A stretch of 64,000 nt of DNA from Nymphaea colorata (GCF_008831285.2 NC_045146.1:15805149-15869148), one strand, 5' to 3'. Shown: positions 12,451-25,362, counted from the first letter of the stretch. Made by a program: numbers and translations. Notes: generated by a model from the letters alone, not told the origin.

Positions 12451-13620
12451 GGTTGCCCTTGCAGTGTATTTCTGTGGCAAGGATTTAAGTATCACCTAAA
12501 TTATAGAGAGAGAGAAAGAGAGAGTGAGAGCTCATTATCACACATCTGTTCTCGTTAAATTTCAATGACGTATTAACATAAATGACTGCCAAATGAAGGA
12601 TTGTCATGGTTGAGCGATTTTCTATGGTGAAAGAACTGGCAGGTTAATTCCTCTCTTCATTCATCTTGTTGTTGTAATTTAATGAATATAATTTTGTTTC
12701 ACTAAGGATTTTCTTTTTAAATGTTTTTTGTTTTCGGCTTGGTCTTTTGTCTGATGACTACATTATTAATGCTGTTATTAATGATATTAATGAAATTAGG
12801 ATCCTCATGGATGTCAGTATCAATACAATTTATCGCAACGTCTGGTTTTCCTTTAACATCTCATAGCCATTATAGTTTCGTCCTCATCATGTTCTTCCTA
12901 CTCGTCTCCTTAAAAATCTAGATCGCCTCTCATCTAAAGTTTTAGATCTGCTATTGAAGGACCTATTTTTCAAATAAATCCCAATCTTAAATGAACTGTT
13001 TGACTTTTGATCAAGAAACATGACAGAATTCAATTTATACTTTGTTCTGATTTAACTCAAAAATCAAGAAAAGCATACTACCATTCAGATTATATATGAT
13101 TCCTTAATGGCTTTCGAGTGAGTAGGAGGAGTATTCATCCACGCTTCTTTCCATCCCCCAACGTATCGTGTCAGCTTTTGGTGCTTCAAGGTGAAGCTTC
13201 TGCAATGTTTCAACTTGCATATCAGTGTTTTTCCTTTTGTAACACAAGATATTGACGGAAGAAATCAAAATGAAGACTAATCGCCTAACAACCCTACCAT
13301 GTCCGTGGTACCAAACCCTTCAAGGATTTGCTAAAGGCTTTATTTGTTTGGTAACCAATAACAATTCTCTTTTGAACATCAATTCATGCTAAATGTTGAA
13401 AGAACAACACCAGAAGTAAAAAAAAACTCAGACAGGGATGTTATATGATTAGGACTGATTCATAATCTTGAACTGGACACCTTTTACATTCTCTTCCTAT
13501 AGCCTCCTCACCACCTGACAAGACTTTTTGTATATATCTCATATTACACCTACTTTTCCTTTCATGCAAACAGGACCAATTCCTTAAAATGCCAAAGATT
13601 ACTTTCAATAACCACACAAT
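11331..13620. other. Intergenic, no recognised gene
   Basis: AT-rich DNA. It contains the TA/GA microsatellite at 12388-12450 and a second GA-rich run at 12505-12530. Remaining ORFs are short and lack recognisable domains. Confidence 0.5.
12388..12450. repeat. Compound (TA)n-(GA)n microsatellite
   Basis: A run of TA dinucleotides interrupted once passes directly into GA dinucleotides at about 12435. Confidence 0.95.
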
Positions 13621-13638
13621 GATAGTGGGGGCGATACT

Positions 13639-13874
13639 GCCTCAAGGGGCATAACGTAGCTAGTCGGGCTAGAGGCTTGTAAAAGGAAGGTATGTAGTTC
13701 GATTCCAGTAGGTGCTATATTCATGTGTCTTAAGGTAGTAGGGTACGACATCCAAGTTAAAGGGTGCCTCGTTCTATCACTGACACCGACGCAACTCAGG
13801 ACCTCGGAGGCATGGGAAATGGGAGGGCTTTCGGGCTTCGCTTCGAGCGGTGGGATTGACCTTCTTGGTCCCCC
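13639..13874 (+). mobile_element. tRNA-derived SINE with 18-bp target-site duplication
   Basis: The element is bracketed by near-identical 18-mers: gatagtgggggcgatact at 13621-13638 and gatagtaggggcgatact at 13875-13892 (one mismatch). Just inside the left end is a tRNA-like pol III promoter: an A-box-like TAGCTAGTCGG at 13657-13667 and a B-box-like AGTTCGATTCC at 13696-13706. Long duplications plus A and B boxes near the 5' end are hallmarks of SINE insertion by LINE machinery. The 236-bp body and GC-rich 3' part fit a plant SINE. I cannot name the family. Confidence 0.72.
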
Positions 13875-14078
13875 GATAGTAGGGGCGATACTTATGTTTA
13901 ATAAGGTGAGTTATATGTTTCAAGAAAAAATACAACGAGAGTGGAGATTACGGGTGTTTGATTGCTGGTGATACAAAACCTTCATCATGTGATTTGAGGA
14001 CCCCCCACCCCTCTAAGTTTAAATCTGACAATTTTTGAATGCAAAAGGTAGGATAAGAATTGCATGTGTATATCCTAA

Positions 14079-14322
14079 GGTTGTGTTTGTTTGACTGTAG
14101 ATATGAGATCCACACATGGATTTTAACTGTAGCATGGATTTAAAATCTTAGATCCACCTTTTATTGCAGCTGCTATCAAATGTAACCTAAGTATGTTTTA
14201 AGATCCTTTGTAATTTGATGAACTATAAACTTTTACCGTGGATCTTTTGCTATATATCGGCAAAAACATACCACATCAGATCCATGGATTTAAAATCTAA
14301 AATAATCAAATGCCCCCTTAGA
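14079..14322. mobile_element. Candidate MITE with CTAAGG-type inverted ends
   Basis: The left end ctaaggttgtgtttgtttga and the reverse complement of the right end, ctaagggggcatttgattat, share CTAAGG, TTTG and T-rich positions. Inside are repeated phrases of the type 'agatccatggatttaaaatc', also seen near 15100-15220. A target duplication was not found, so the class is uncertain. Confidence 0.4.
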
Positions 14323-14618
14323 TTACAGACTCCTTACACTTAACAAGGTAACATGCCACCAAAGTCATTCATTTTGGAAATCTTTTCTGGTTGCTAAGCA
14401 TTCCCATCATTTCCTTCATTGCCTTCTTTCCCTCCATTTCCAGGCAGCAGTTAGGTTACAGTATTTTTAGTGGACCCGATCGAACGCGGGATCTGAGAAG
14501 AAAGATCGATACGGTTGTACGGATTTGGATCTTGTTCGATAACGAGGCATTTAAGGACCTGGATTCGCTCAATTTGTGTCATCCAACTTTCCTTCTTTCC
14601 CTGCTCCCGAACACTTGA

Positions 14619-15298
14619 TACCGTTAGCGCAATTCGTAAAACATACTTTTACGAATTTGTAAAAGTTAAAACATAGTTTGAATAGTTTTACGAATTTGTA
14701 AAAGTTAAAACATAGTTTGAAAATGTCCTTGTGTTTACTTACATGCCAAATTTGTAAAAGGTTGTACAAAATAAATAGTATTAACTCTTGCTCCCCTTCC
14801 TGGATATGAGATCAGAATAATTAATGAGATCAATTTTTTTTTTTCTTCTTCTTCTTCCATGAGATTCACCTATTCTTGGAAGGTGAAATGGTTGTGAAAA
14901 AAATGGAGAGGAGAAAAGATGAAAGTGCAAGAGCAAAAAGCGAACGGGAAAAACTTTCAGAATATGGGATTGCTCGAACCCATTTTACATATGCAGCGTT
15001 TGTGTCACGGGCCGACTACTCCGGACCGCGCGGCGCGGCAAACTCTCGCCAGTAAGCTCTAGACGCAAGGGAACAGGTTGATTGTCTCGATTTAAGAACC
15101 ATGGATTTAAGATCAGACCTTTCCCCCTCCAATCTTCATGAATCTTTTGTCACATCAATAAAAGCATGTTACATCAGATTTAGATCCATCAATTTCAAAT
15201 CTATAATAATCAAACGCCTGCATAAAATTTTGACAACTTTCTATTACTGAACATAACTAGTAAGGAATGACCCAACCGACTACCGTTAGCGCAATTCG
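14619..15298. repeat. Exact 18-bp direct repeats bracketing about 640 bp
   Basis: The 18-mer taccgttagcgcaattcg occurs at 14619-14636 and 15281-15298. The sequence between shows no coding potential but includes a small GC-rich patch near 15005-15070. Confidence 0.8.
14647..14724. repeat. 39-bp tandem duplication
   Basis: Units at 14647-14685 and 14686-14724 begin ttttacgaatttgtaaaag and are identical except near their last few bases. Confidence 0.9.
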
Positions 15299-16922
15299 GG
15301 CTTAACCCGTTGCAACATTTACACAGCCGTGCTTTTGAATTGGGTTCAAAATCTGGATCAAATGACAAAAACATAGTTTAATTAATTTTTTTCCTTGTAA
15401 GTGATGCATATTAACCACACTATTTTACGACCTATATCCAACCTGCACCCCTTACACTGATCCGGACCGATGCACCACTAAGCTCAGTTCTGGATCCTCA
15501 CACGTTATCGTTTTATTGGTTGCAACCCGTTCTTCAAGTGAAAATAGATTCGTACACTTGGTGTGATTTTTCATATTGGTTGAAACCATGAGGAAAAAAG
15601 AAAAAACCATTTTCTTCAGGCTAATTTCAAAATTTTCCTTCATCAATTTGCTACTTCGAATAATTTTCCAGCCAACCTTTTTTTTTTTCTCAAGCACCCC
15701 ACACTAACGTGGAAAATGCACCAATCTCGACTTTTAAGCAGAAAAATTTTCTTAGAAGAGTGGACAGCTGGGTTGTGGCTATGCATGTCAATGGATCATA
15801 TTTGAATAAGAGATACTTTTAACCATATCCCTTTTTTCAGATATTCAGATTCAAATTCAAGCCTATTTCACAATCCAGATCCAATTAAAATTTAAGTTTT
15901 ACATTCATATCCGAATTTTGAACCAAATCTGACCGATTTTGAAAATCTAAGAGCATTAAGTATAGAATACTTAATCTAAATCCAATCCCCATCTGATTTC
16001 ATATATCTTTTTTACCATATCTGATTATTTAAGAACGGTTGAGTTGGATATCCACTTCAAATCAGACATGTTGTTCAGAGTGAACTATTGTACTTAACCA
16101 AATCATATCAAAGGAATAAACAGGATTACAGATCTAACTCCAATTCTAACATGTTCCGTTCTCATGTTCAGGTGCTGCATATTCTAATGCATTTGAATCT
16201 AAACTAGATCTGCGCAATTCTAGAATGTTTGACATGGTGAATTTAACCAAATGAAATATGAAACTTAATCTAGTTTACAAATCAAATGTTACCTTAAGGG
16301 GTTGTTTGGAAACAGTAATATATTGTTGTTGTTTCACGTATCTATTTCGAAAAATAGAATAAATTCATGAAACATTTTCTAAAGTGTTCAATGAATCTAA
16401 CTTATTTTTGAGTTTGATGCATATGACAGTAACATAATGTTATTGAGGGGGTTTTATTCATGTCGAGTGTCTGAATTATTTGAGCCCAGTGTCTCATTAC
16501 TCAGGCTGAGGCCGGGGACCTTCCTAGTTGTTTTCCAATCCACGGTTGGCTAGCTGTTAACAAGCAGTTGGATCATGATTTACAGTACTCGGCCCCAAAC
16601 CCAAGTATTTGGTTCTGGATATTAAAAGGAAAAACAATGCAAACCCAAACGATATTTGGATCATCCATGAACCCGACTCGTTTTAACCCAACCCCAGCAA
16701 AACGTGAACCGATTGAGATATAGATCTGCTAAATATCTATCAAGACTCCGCCTGTATGTAAATGGACTTTTACTTTAAAGTTTGATTATGAATAAACCAT
16801 ATGAACTGGGTTTAAGATTCGGTTTCTTGATTGGATATAAGATGGGGGCATGGAGACCTTGATCATAAGGGGATACTCTAAAAAACTGAAACTCTTCTTT
16901 TCTCTTGCCCTCAGGGGTTTAA

Positions 16923-17056
16923 GGACCTGGGTAGGACGCGAGTTATAACTGACCTATTGACTTCCTTGTATATGCATCCAAACAAGGGTGGACCTGGGTA
17001 GGACGCGAGTTATAACTGACCTATTGACTGCTTTGTATATGCATCCAAACAAGGGT
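16923..17056. repeat. 67-bp tandem duplication
   Basis: Unit 1 is 16923-16989 and unit 2 is 16990-17056. Both start ggacctgggtaggacgcgag, and they differ at two positions (cttccttg against ctgctttg). The close match indicates a recent event. Confidence 0.95.
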
Positions 17057-18316
17057 AGAGCAAGAAATTTTTCATCAAGTAAGCCAAACTATAGTAACTA
17101 TTAACAAGGCCAAAATATATATTTTTTTTAATTTTTATATAGGTCCAGTGACAGTTTTTAGAAATATGAAATAACTTTTTTCCCCAAATATTTTTTTTAA
17201 CTATCTTAGAGAAGCCACAACTGGAAACGAGACACATAGTTTCTCATCAGGTTATCAAAAGATACCGTTGTTGGGGGGTGATTACGTCAGTTTAGCCTAT
17301 CGATCACCTAAACCGCACCAGGGCGCACCATTTTCTAACTCTTTGTTCTTTGAAGATCCCAAGGAACTCGTTCACAAGATTCATTGCAAGAAGGTGCCTG
17401 GACCTTTGCAATTTTGTTCATACGAAGTGTTCGTGTTCTTCCTTTGGTTTCATATGCCGAACCCTCCAATGGGGACGTAGATAACCGTACTTCTTTATCG
17501 TGGATCACATGCATGGGGAGAACTTCCATGGAAGCCTGGTGCCTCGCCTGGCGCGTTTGCTGCTGCCATTAATGCCTGGAAACTTGATCATCCGCCTGCT
17601 GTGATCCTTCCAGCAACGTTGCCGGGCGTGTCAGGTTTGGCTTGGACCTCGTGCATTTGGAAGTCCAACTAATGACGTCTCATGATTAATCGGCCGGCTT
17701 CGACTTGGATCTCATCTTCTCAAGCCAAATTTGACATTTTAGGGTAGCTTAAGATGCCATGTAATAAACATGTTTCCTTGTGGTTCTCAGACCCCCAGAC
17801 TCAGCCTGAATTGAGCCCATAGGCGGAGCCATATGTACTGGTGCGAGTTTCAATGTTTTTTTTTTTTTTTTCACATTAACATCTTCAAATATTTGCTTCG
17901 TTAATGTTGGGCAACTCAATCCATTGACATCCATGCGGCAATGGTCACATAGGACAAAAAAGCGTAAGCTGCTGCCATTGAAATTAAAGTCCTAATCATA
18001 CTTGATCTAACACAACTAATTTCAACTGTATTAGTCAGACTGTTGATGCACGTGTTTCCTGAGCAGTTCTTCTTCTTAGATTTTGATGCAGTATTTGGGT
18101 CAACTGTAATCAAATTTGTTTTGTATATGAAAATTAACGAATTAGGGACCAACATTCTTGATTAAGCTTGATAAGCAGTGGCGAGGGAAAACCACCATGA
18201 GTACTCAATTTCCAGTATCTCCTGATTCTTCTGCAGGGCAAAGTGCTTAGGGTCACAGTCAACTGAGCTAACTTGAATCCAGCTTTGTTTTGGACAATCC
18301 AAATAAATAAGGGTAA

Positions 18317-18317
<1 letters not shown>

Positions 18318-18376
<59 letters not shown>
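18318..18376. repeat. (TA)n microsatellite
   Basis: About 29 uninterrupted TA units. Confidence 0.98.
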
Positions 18377-18381
<5 letters not shown>

Positions 18382-21300
18382 CCTGAACTTTCTTTTGCTG
18401 CTGCTCATAAAGCCTAACTATCTACCTGGTGCTCCGAGTTGATCACCAACAATTCAGAAAAGGAACAAAAAGGCCCTTGGAAGTTGTTTGATTGTTCGGA
18501 GGAGCACCTTAAAGGAAAGTGGCAGGTCTGAAACCAGACGCTTTTAAGTACTCATTCTCTTTTTAGCAGCTTTAATCATCTGATTCTGATCTAAGTCGAG
18601 CTTGCTTTCGTGAGTTTATTGCTTAATTTGTGTAATCTAGGCTTTCTATCTCATTCTTTCATTAAGATAAAACTAGTTGAGGTTGAAATAACTCCAAGTC
18701 CATTTATATTCATGACTTAATTAGATTGAATAATATACCATTTTCAACATACTTTACAGATTATTAAAATCTACAATTTTTGTAGAAAAGGCCTGCTTTT
18801 ATGAAAAAATAAAGCTCTTAGTACCCTTGCAGATGAAAGCGTACCAAGCTTCAACTTGGCAGACAAGAAACATGCACTCTTCCAATTCCAACTGCTCGTG
18901 CAGCATCAACTTGATAACATTCATTAGTTGTCGATCGTCCTACCACATGATCCAGCCCTTTCTTGATTCTTTATCTTATAACATTTAGAAATCAGAAATC
19001 TCTAGAATGTCATAGCCTATTAGTGCTTTTTACTTTTCGCATCCACTTGCCATGTGGCTTAGAATCTTGGTGCACGTCGTTGACAATTTTAAATCTTGCC
19101 ACTTGTTCTTGCCCATAAGCTTACTGCACTTTTCGGATCGTGAGGTCTCATTACTTCTACCAATTGGTCGCAGACTGAACGCCTTTTTACATAAGTTCTC
19201 ATTTGTCAACTGGAAATCCTCAATCCCATTTTCCCCATATCTCAAAACTTCCTTTTATCATGCATTTTTCTCAACTCAATATCTTGAATTCAACATGCAT
19301 TTAATCCCTTTGCAGTAAGTAAATGAAGATGTCCATGTTGGTGCCTCTTGAAATCATATATACATATACAGAAGTGGTGCCTTATACAAGTGTTACTACA
19401 ACTCTGAAGGCTTGGAGAAAGTGGGTGGCTCCTATTAGTTTTTTCTGCTGCATGCACGACTCACTTTGAGAACATCAATCGAAGAACTGGTAAATGGTGG
19501 CACAGATAAATCCTAGATGCCCACAGCAAGTTGTCGAAGGAAGATGCTGCTTTCTTGGGAGTTAGGAACGGTGGTTGTCTTCCAATAGAATAACCATCCT
19601 CGTCGCGCGCATTTTCTTCACTCTCAGTGCATGCCAGAACTAAACGCAACTTGCCATGGCTGTTTTCCTTTTCTTCTTCTTTTCTAAGGAAGGTACTGCA
19701 ACTCGGCAAACTTGCCATGTGAGCTCCACTCGTTAGCAGTAATTGCCAAACCAAGGTTGTCATCAAGTTGAAGAGACAAAACCATTTCAGAACTCATGAC
19801 GTACAATCTCTTGCATTTAAAGAAGACACAGAGGAAATTCATAGATTTGACAATAATAACTAAGGAGTTCTCGAACAGTTTGCCGACAAACTCTCGTCCC
19901 TTTGTTTTCCAATGGGACTGGCATCTTCAACTCCACCATTTTGATACGAGTGAAGAACTTAAAGATTCTTTGATGTCAGTGGAGAGATCACCATAGTCAA
20001 TGAAAACCTACGGTGATTAAGAGGTCTAGACAGCTGGTCAGTCGTGACACCTGTAGTTCTTGTCCTCTGCTGCAGGAAAAGAATGTCTCCTCCTGCAATA
20101 TCGGCGATAACGGGTTGTGCTTCTAATACGGGGAGACCAGTTGAAAAAATTTTATGCTTCCTGCTCTTCAGCATATGATTTCCAGACAACCATCTTCTTA
20201 TATCCACAAACATCACTTTAAGGAGAACTTTCTGGCAGGAGAAAATATGAACATATTTGTTTTTTTTTTCTGTAAAAATCTGATCATTGGCATTATTTTG
20301 GACATGACAATGCCTAAACATATGAAATCTTTTTGGAAACAAGTGGCGAAAACTTAAAAACATTGTTTTGATCGGTCAATATCTTCAAAACAGTCAATAT
20401 TGCAGGAGATGCTTTTCATGGGGTGTAAATCACTCATAGTATCTTCCTGGAAATGAATATCATCGCTTCCTAATTGCAACAATACGATCGTCGCTTCCTT
20501 TTACGCAAAAACGGGGCCCTTGATTCGTAGGTTTCTTGTCTTTCGACTCTTCTTGCCCTTCACAGATCACGTCTGCATCTGTTAGTATCAAAATTAATTA
20601 GTGGACAACGTATGCGGCCACATACATGTTCCCTGCACCAGAGTTCTCTCTTCCTTTGGCGGACTCCGCTGTTCATCTTTTGGTTCTTTTGGCGGCACAT
20701 TTGGACTACTCTGAATGAATGATGTTTTTTTTCCGTGGTGTTGCTGTTGCATATAACTTTCACAGTCTGCTTCATGTTATTCACTGGAATATCTTGGCTG
20801 TCAATAAGCCATGTCGTAAACCCGCTTCCACGACTTCACTACTTTCACTTCTGTAATTTTCAGTGTTGCATTTTATTGTATTATCGCATCCAACTCTCTT
20901 GGATGGTTTTGTTTAATAAAGTTCTTTTCAGCTCTCTCTCTCTCTCTCTTTTCTCTCTCAAATGGAAATTACCAAATAGTTGCAGGTACATCTCTATCCA
21001 CTGAAGCAATCATCATCCTGATCCTTTTCATTGATAATTCAATTAATTCCTCTCTTATAGGACAAGTGGGTGGCAAAGTACCGGATTAAGCGTACTCGGT
21101 CGCCGATCTTCACCAATACGGAGAATCTGTTGGACCCATCTCACATATTATAAGAGACTTTTATATAAACAAATTAAGCCCTTATGGTAAGCGCCAATTA
21201 TAACGCTTTATGTAATTCCAGATCACGTGCCTACCACAATAATAACTTCCACTGTCCCTTTTCTTTGCGACACTCGTGTGGTGCCACAAGGGAACCAACC

Positions 21301-21400
21301 AACTTCCATCTTCTCATAATATGTGTTACTTGTTTTAACCTTTATGAGTTCTTGTCTTCACCAGGACCAGTTCTTGAAATAATTAGTAAAAGGTGCACGA

Positions 21401-21665
21401 GCAAATTGGTTCGTCCCCCCTTTCTCTTAGGGGAAGGTGGGGCGCCCGGCCAGGCCAGGCCGCCAGCGGGGGCCGCGGCCTGGTACTCGGCCCGGTATGG
21501 GCTTAGGCTCGGCCCGATGGGCTGGCTCGGATTGGCTCGACCGGAGTTCGAATAGGCCCGATTAAATTTTTTAATTATCAATAATATATATTTTATTATT
21601 AAAAATATATTGTATATTTTTAATTTTTTTATTATCAATAATATATATTTTACATTAAAAAAGTC
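21401..21665. repeat. GC-rich repeat end ('ggctcggcccg' type) followed by duplicated AT block
   Basis: Bases 21425-21560 are unusually G+C-rich with alternating ggcc/cggcccgg/ggctcgg phrases, a style seen at the ends of some plant hAT-like repeats. Next comes an AT stretch duplicated once: 'attatcaataatatatattt' near 21573 and again near 21629. No opposite terminal repeat was found, so this may be one end of a broken element. Confidence 0.45.
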
Positions 21666-22713
21666 TTTATAAATAAATTAAGATTTTTATATTGTATTTA
21701 AAATAGATTTTGAACAAAATAAATGGGTTTGGGTTTTATTCTTGACCTAGGTCTTTGGATTTTCCTTGGTAACGAGAAACAAGAAAAATAAGAAAATGAC
21801 AAAAGAAGAAAGTACGAAACTAAAAGACAACAAAATGTGTATATGCTACATTGAATCATAAACTCCCTATTCGATTGGAATCTTGAGGAGTGCATGTGCC
21901 AATTGTACAAACACTTGTAACTTGATTTAAATTTCTAAAAGCGACACAAGTGCCATAAAATATATAAATGCGCCGAACTTTATATGTCAATGTCCCGAAC
22001 TTCCCACTAGTGAGACTGGTAAGGAAAAAAAATGATACCCATACGTTACGCATTCCGGTGGGTGTGGGTTTCACCTACTTGGTGATCTGTAGCCACTTCG
22101 CATCTATTCCTTGGTTATGTGCCTCAAACTAGGCCTTCGTATGGAATCATTTTAATCGTTAACCACACATAAACCTCCTTCTTTTGCAAAAAGGAAAGGT
22201 TGCTGGTCAATAAATCAGGCTAATCAAGAATCAAGTTCTTATTATTACTATTGGCGGTAGCTCTAAAGCCAACACTATATGTTCTATATCTGAACTTTTA
22301 CATCGATCTTGGATTCGATCTGTGGTTTTGGATCTAGTTGGACCTAATTTATATTCAAATCGAGACCCAGCGCTCAAGCGTGGCATGTTGTTCCTACGTA
22401 TTACCGCATGGTGGGCTGACTCTGGGGGTGGAGCCTGTTAAGAGGCATTAGTAATAAATTTTAATTTTTTAATAAACATGACATACAAATAAAAAAAAAT
22501 GTTTCAAGGTGTCAATAGCCTTTCTGAACTTGTGTGAGCAATTACCCACTTGCTTTCTGGCTCGAATCTTATAACCAAGTTGTTGGACATGTTGGCATTT
22601 CAAGCTGAGCATTACTGCGGCGGTCAAGTTGGTCCAAAGGCAATGACTTGCCCTTCCAAATGGCCGCCAGATAAATGTGGTGGTTGGTCAGGGCTATTGT
22701 TATTGTCTTGCTG

Positions 22714-22907
22714 CAGGGGCGGAAGGAGGGGGTGGGCCACCTAGGCCATGGCCCTACCCCAATTATTTGAAAAAAAAAATCATTTAAAAAATTAAAAAAA
22801 AATAGTTGTGCAATGTATTTTTTAGTTTCGGGTTCAGTTCGGCCCTACCCGGTTCCAAGGTTAGACTGTTTGGCCTACCCCTAAAAAAAATCTTGGCTTT
22901 GCCCCTG
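22714..22907. mobile_element. hAT-like MITE, caggggcgga/tttgcccctg ends
   Basis: The 194-bp segment starts caggggcggaaggaggggg and ends cttggctttgcccctg, giving inverted termini CAGGGGC. It has the familiar plant MITE plan of gccct-rich arms around an A/T-rich centre. The flanking octamers tcttgctg (22706-22713) and tcttggcg (22908-22915) match at 6 of 8 positions, consistent with an aged 8-bp hAT target duplication. Confidence 0.68.
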
Positions 22908-22915
22908 TCTTGGCG

Positions 22916-25039
22916 GCTTTGCTAATGCCCATTTCAAGGGACTAAGCGCATGAGCCAAGTCAGCTGGGGTGATGACGCCACATGTCAAGATGTGGAATGG
23001 TAAGCTCTCCATGCTCTGGTTTGGTTCAATGAGTTTGTTGTGTCGTTGTGAGTGCTGCATTGACATCGTTTTCACTAAAGTTAGCTTTAAAATTAGTTCT
23101 CGTTGAAATAGATACTAATGGGTTGCACTGGCCAATACAGTCCATTTTTAAGAGGTTTAAGGTTCAATTCTTGTGATTGCTATCACAACTCAATGTGCAC
23201 TTATCACCTTTCACCTAGTTTCGACGCACCCTCTACATACAACATGGGGGTGATGGGCACAAGGGAGGCCATTGCCTCTGTTCGAGGCTGTAACAATGAA
23301 CCTCCCACCTCCAATCAAGAAAACACCGTTGAAATAAAACGAACAACCAAAAGATTCTGCTAATAATTTTTAGGCAACAGGGATTTATTTTATCACTACT
23401 ATATGATTGTGATCATGGCAAACTGAGAGTATCACTAGCATCAGAAAAACCACATGAATCGAGACTAAAGATCAATTTTGTAGAGATCCTGGATCGAGTA
23501 AAACAAATCAGTCAATCACACGAGGAAAAACGGACCTACTGCCTTTGTCTGTACGCCAGCAGCAGTCCCAAAGTATCATCAAGATCGCGACTTTCTCGAC
23601 TTTTTACGTTGTTGTACCATTGGAGAACACGATCTTCAGAGATCCAAGGGCACCTCGGGAATTCGGGCTGTCCTCTGGGGTTATCAAGGCAGCGATTTCT
23701 CGGTCCCGGAGAATAACGCAGACCAATGTGTGGTGCTGGAGTCGACTACGTGGCCCGTCCCAATAACAGAGTAAACGGAAGAATTAACAGCCAGAGCGGA
23801 AACTAGCATGATTAAAGAAATGCAATTCAGTCCAAACTCCAAAGAGGCTCCGCTCGCAGTCGAGCCTCGTTGGTTCGGCTTTCTTGCACGTGACTGTCCT
23901 TGAAAACGCCATATAATTTTTTATGTACTAAGATTACGAACAAAATATATCAGATGACTAATATTACTGAATTGTTAAAAATTAAAAACTTATCAAATAA
24001 AAAAAAAGTCAAACGTAAATAATTACGACTTATGGTAAATCAATGGTTCATCCTGCTTTTAGCTTCATAGTATGATAATCAACGTATTTTTATTTTTATA
24101 AATCATATATATATATATATATATATATATGAAAGAGTTGAAATCCTTCAACCATCCATGCCTTTTAAGGATTTGAAAACGAAGGTTGAACCACCAGTTT
24201 TAGTTCAAGAAACTTATTCTTTTAATAATCTTTTGAACTTCATTGATGTAAAAAAAAATAGAAGAAATGTGTAAAACTTTATTAATGCACAAAACATGGA
24301 GCAAGTCTTTTATTAATATAAAAAACTTATGATTGCATTGATTTTGTTCTTTTCTAATCGTTATGATGTGACAGCATTTGCGCTGAAGGTTACCGTGAAG
24401 GATTTAGGCAATAATTTAAGCTTTATAAATATCGATTCAAGTGCAACAAGATTGGGTGAGTTTCCAACTGTTCAATAGTGAATTTGTAAATTTTAAGCTA
24501 ATAAATCAAAATTTCAGGAAAGTAGGCTTGCAAAATCGATATTTGAGAATGTAAATGCACAACATTAGGTGCGAGTCAAGAGGATTTTGGCCAGATGCGG
24601 TCAGCTGCATTAGACTATTGTTTGACCCATTTGAGTACACACCCACACCTGCACCCGCACCCTCATTGCATCGACAAGGGTGCGAGGTCAAAAATGGTGC
24701 ACCCAGGTTTCATAAATTAAAGGGAAACCGGGAAACCGTGATGGCATAAAAGCCAGGTGTATAAGGTTTTGACTTGATTTAAAACTCTCGTATTATGCTT
24801 GTCATCATTTACAATATAAAAATATAAAGTAATACACATTGAAATGTAATAGTGGCCATTAGATTTGAACATTGAACCCGTTGAATGTGAGCCATCTTTC
24901 TTACCATCTGGTTTGCACTATGTCTGTTGAAGCTATATAAAAGCATCATTTATGTAATTAAATTTTCTTTTATCCAGTTACTTTGCATGCGTGGAGTGGA
25001 TTGGATTTAAATCAGACACCTCGTTAACTTTTATCTACT
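22916..25039. other. Intergenic, no recognised gene
   Basis: Bases 23120-23320 have a B-box-like phrase ('aggttcaattcttg') and may be a SINE remnant. Bases 23540-23780 are moderately G+C-rich with a 73-codon plus-strand ORF of no recognisable family. A (TA)n run lies at 24105-24131. Bases 24640-24690 carry a C-rich phrase shared with three other places (see findings). Confidence 0.45.
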
Positions 25040-25362
25040 CGGTTCAAATTCGTTGAAATTTGTTCTTCGGGATCCGATCCATTAGGAACCATTGTGAGCC
25101 TATCCATCGCCGAGCCGAGCTGAGAGGCAGAGCGTTTTTGTTTCCCGCCACACGTGAAAGAAAGCGCGAGGCTGACGTGGCCGTGGCGGGACCGTTTCTG
25201 CTTTCGCCACGATAAAAGGACGTTCCGGAAAGTCCCAATCAAGAATTCAAGATATTTTTCTCTTTGCTCGCTCCTGGCTCATGCGGTCTGCCTCACGGTC
25301 CCCTCCGACGCGGTGCTCGTCCCTTCGCGACCTTTCCTGATCGGAGCAGAGATTCCGGTTAG
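25040..25362 (+). promoter_or_regulatory. Promoter plus untranslated first exon of an unidentified gene
   Basis: G+C rises sharply here. ACGT-core elements are present: a CACGTG in ccacacgtgaaag near 25150 and TGACGTGG near 25173, then a pyrimidine-rich leader. A good donor follows a purine-rich exon end (agattccg|gttagt at about 25357), and the next 1.3 kb is T-rich like a plant first intron. No start codon in a plausible context opens a long frame. I could not identify downstream exons before the retrotransposon at 27.7 kb or beyond it, so the gene may be broken or non-coding. Confidence 0.45.

Larger units (their letters stand above)
15299..21400. other. Intergenic repeat-rich DNA, no recognised gene
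   Basis: AT-rich sequence with fragments of dispersed repeats (for example 'atccatggatttaa' and 'atgaatcta' phrases near 16190-16450), the 67-bp duplication at 16923, and the long TA run at 18318. Minus-strand ORFs at 19461-19766 (101 codons) and 19959-20363 (134 codons) are the longest. Neither shows a domain I recognise, and I do not call them genes. Confidence 0.5.

Noticed and set aside
17268-17572. Overlapping ORFs of 60-70 codons on both strands
   Set aside because: No family match by eye and none favoured over its opposite-strand shadow.
19461-20363. Minus-strand ORFs of 101 and 134 codons
   Set aside because: No domain recognised, no splice logic joining them, and AT-rich repeat-laden context; could be gene fragments but cannot be supported.
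23545-23766. 73-codon plus-strand ORF in a slightly G+C-rich patch
   Set aside because: Looked gene-like by composition, but neither strand gives a recognisable protein or clear splice sites.
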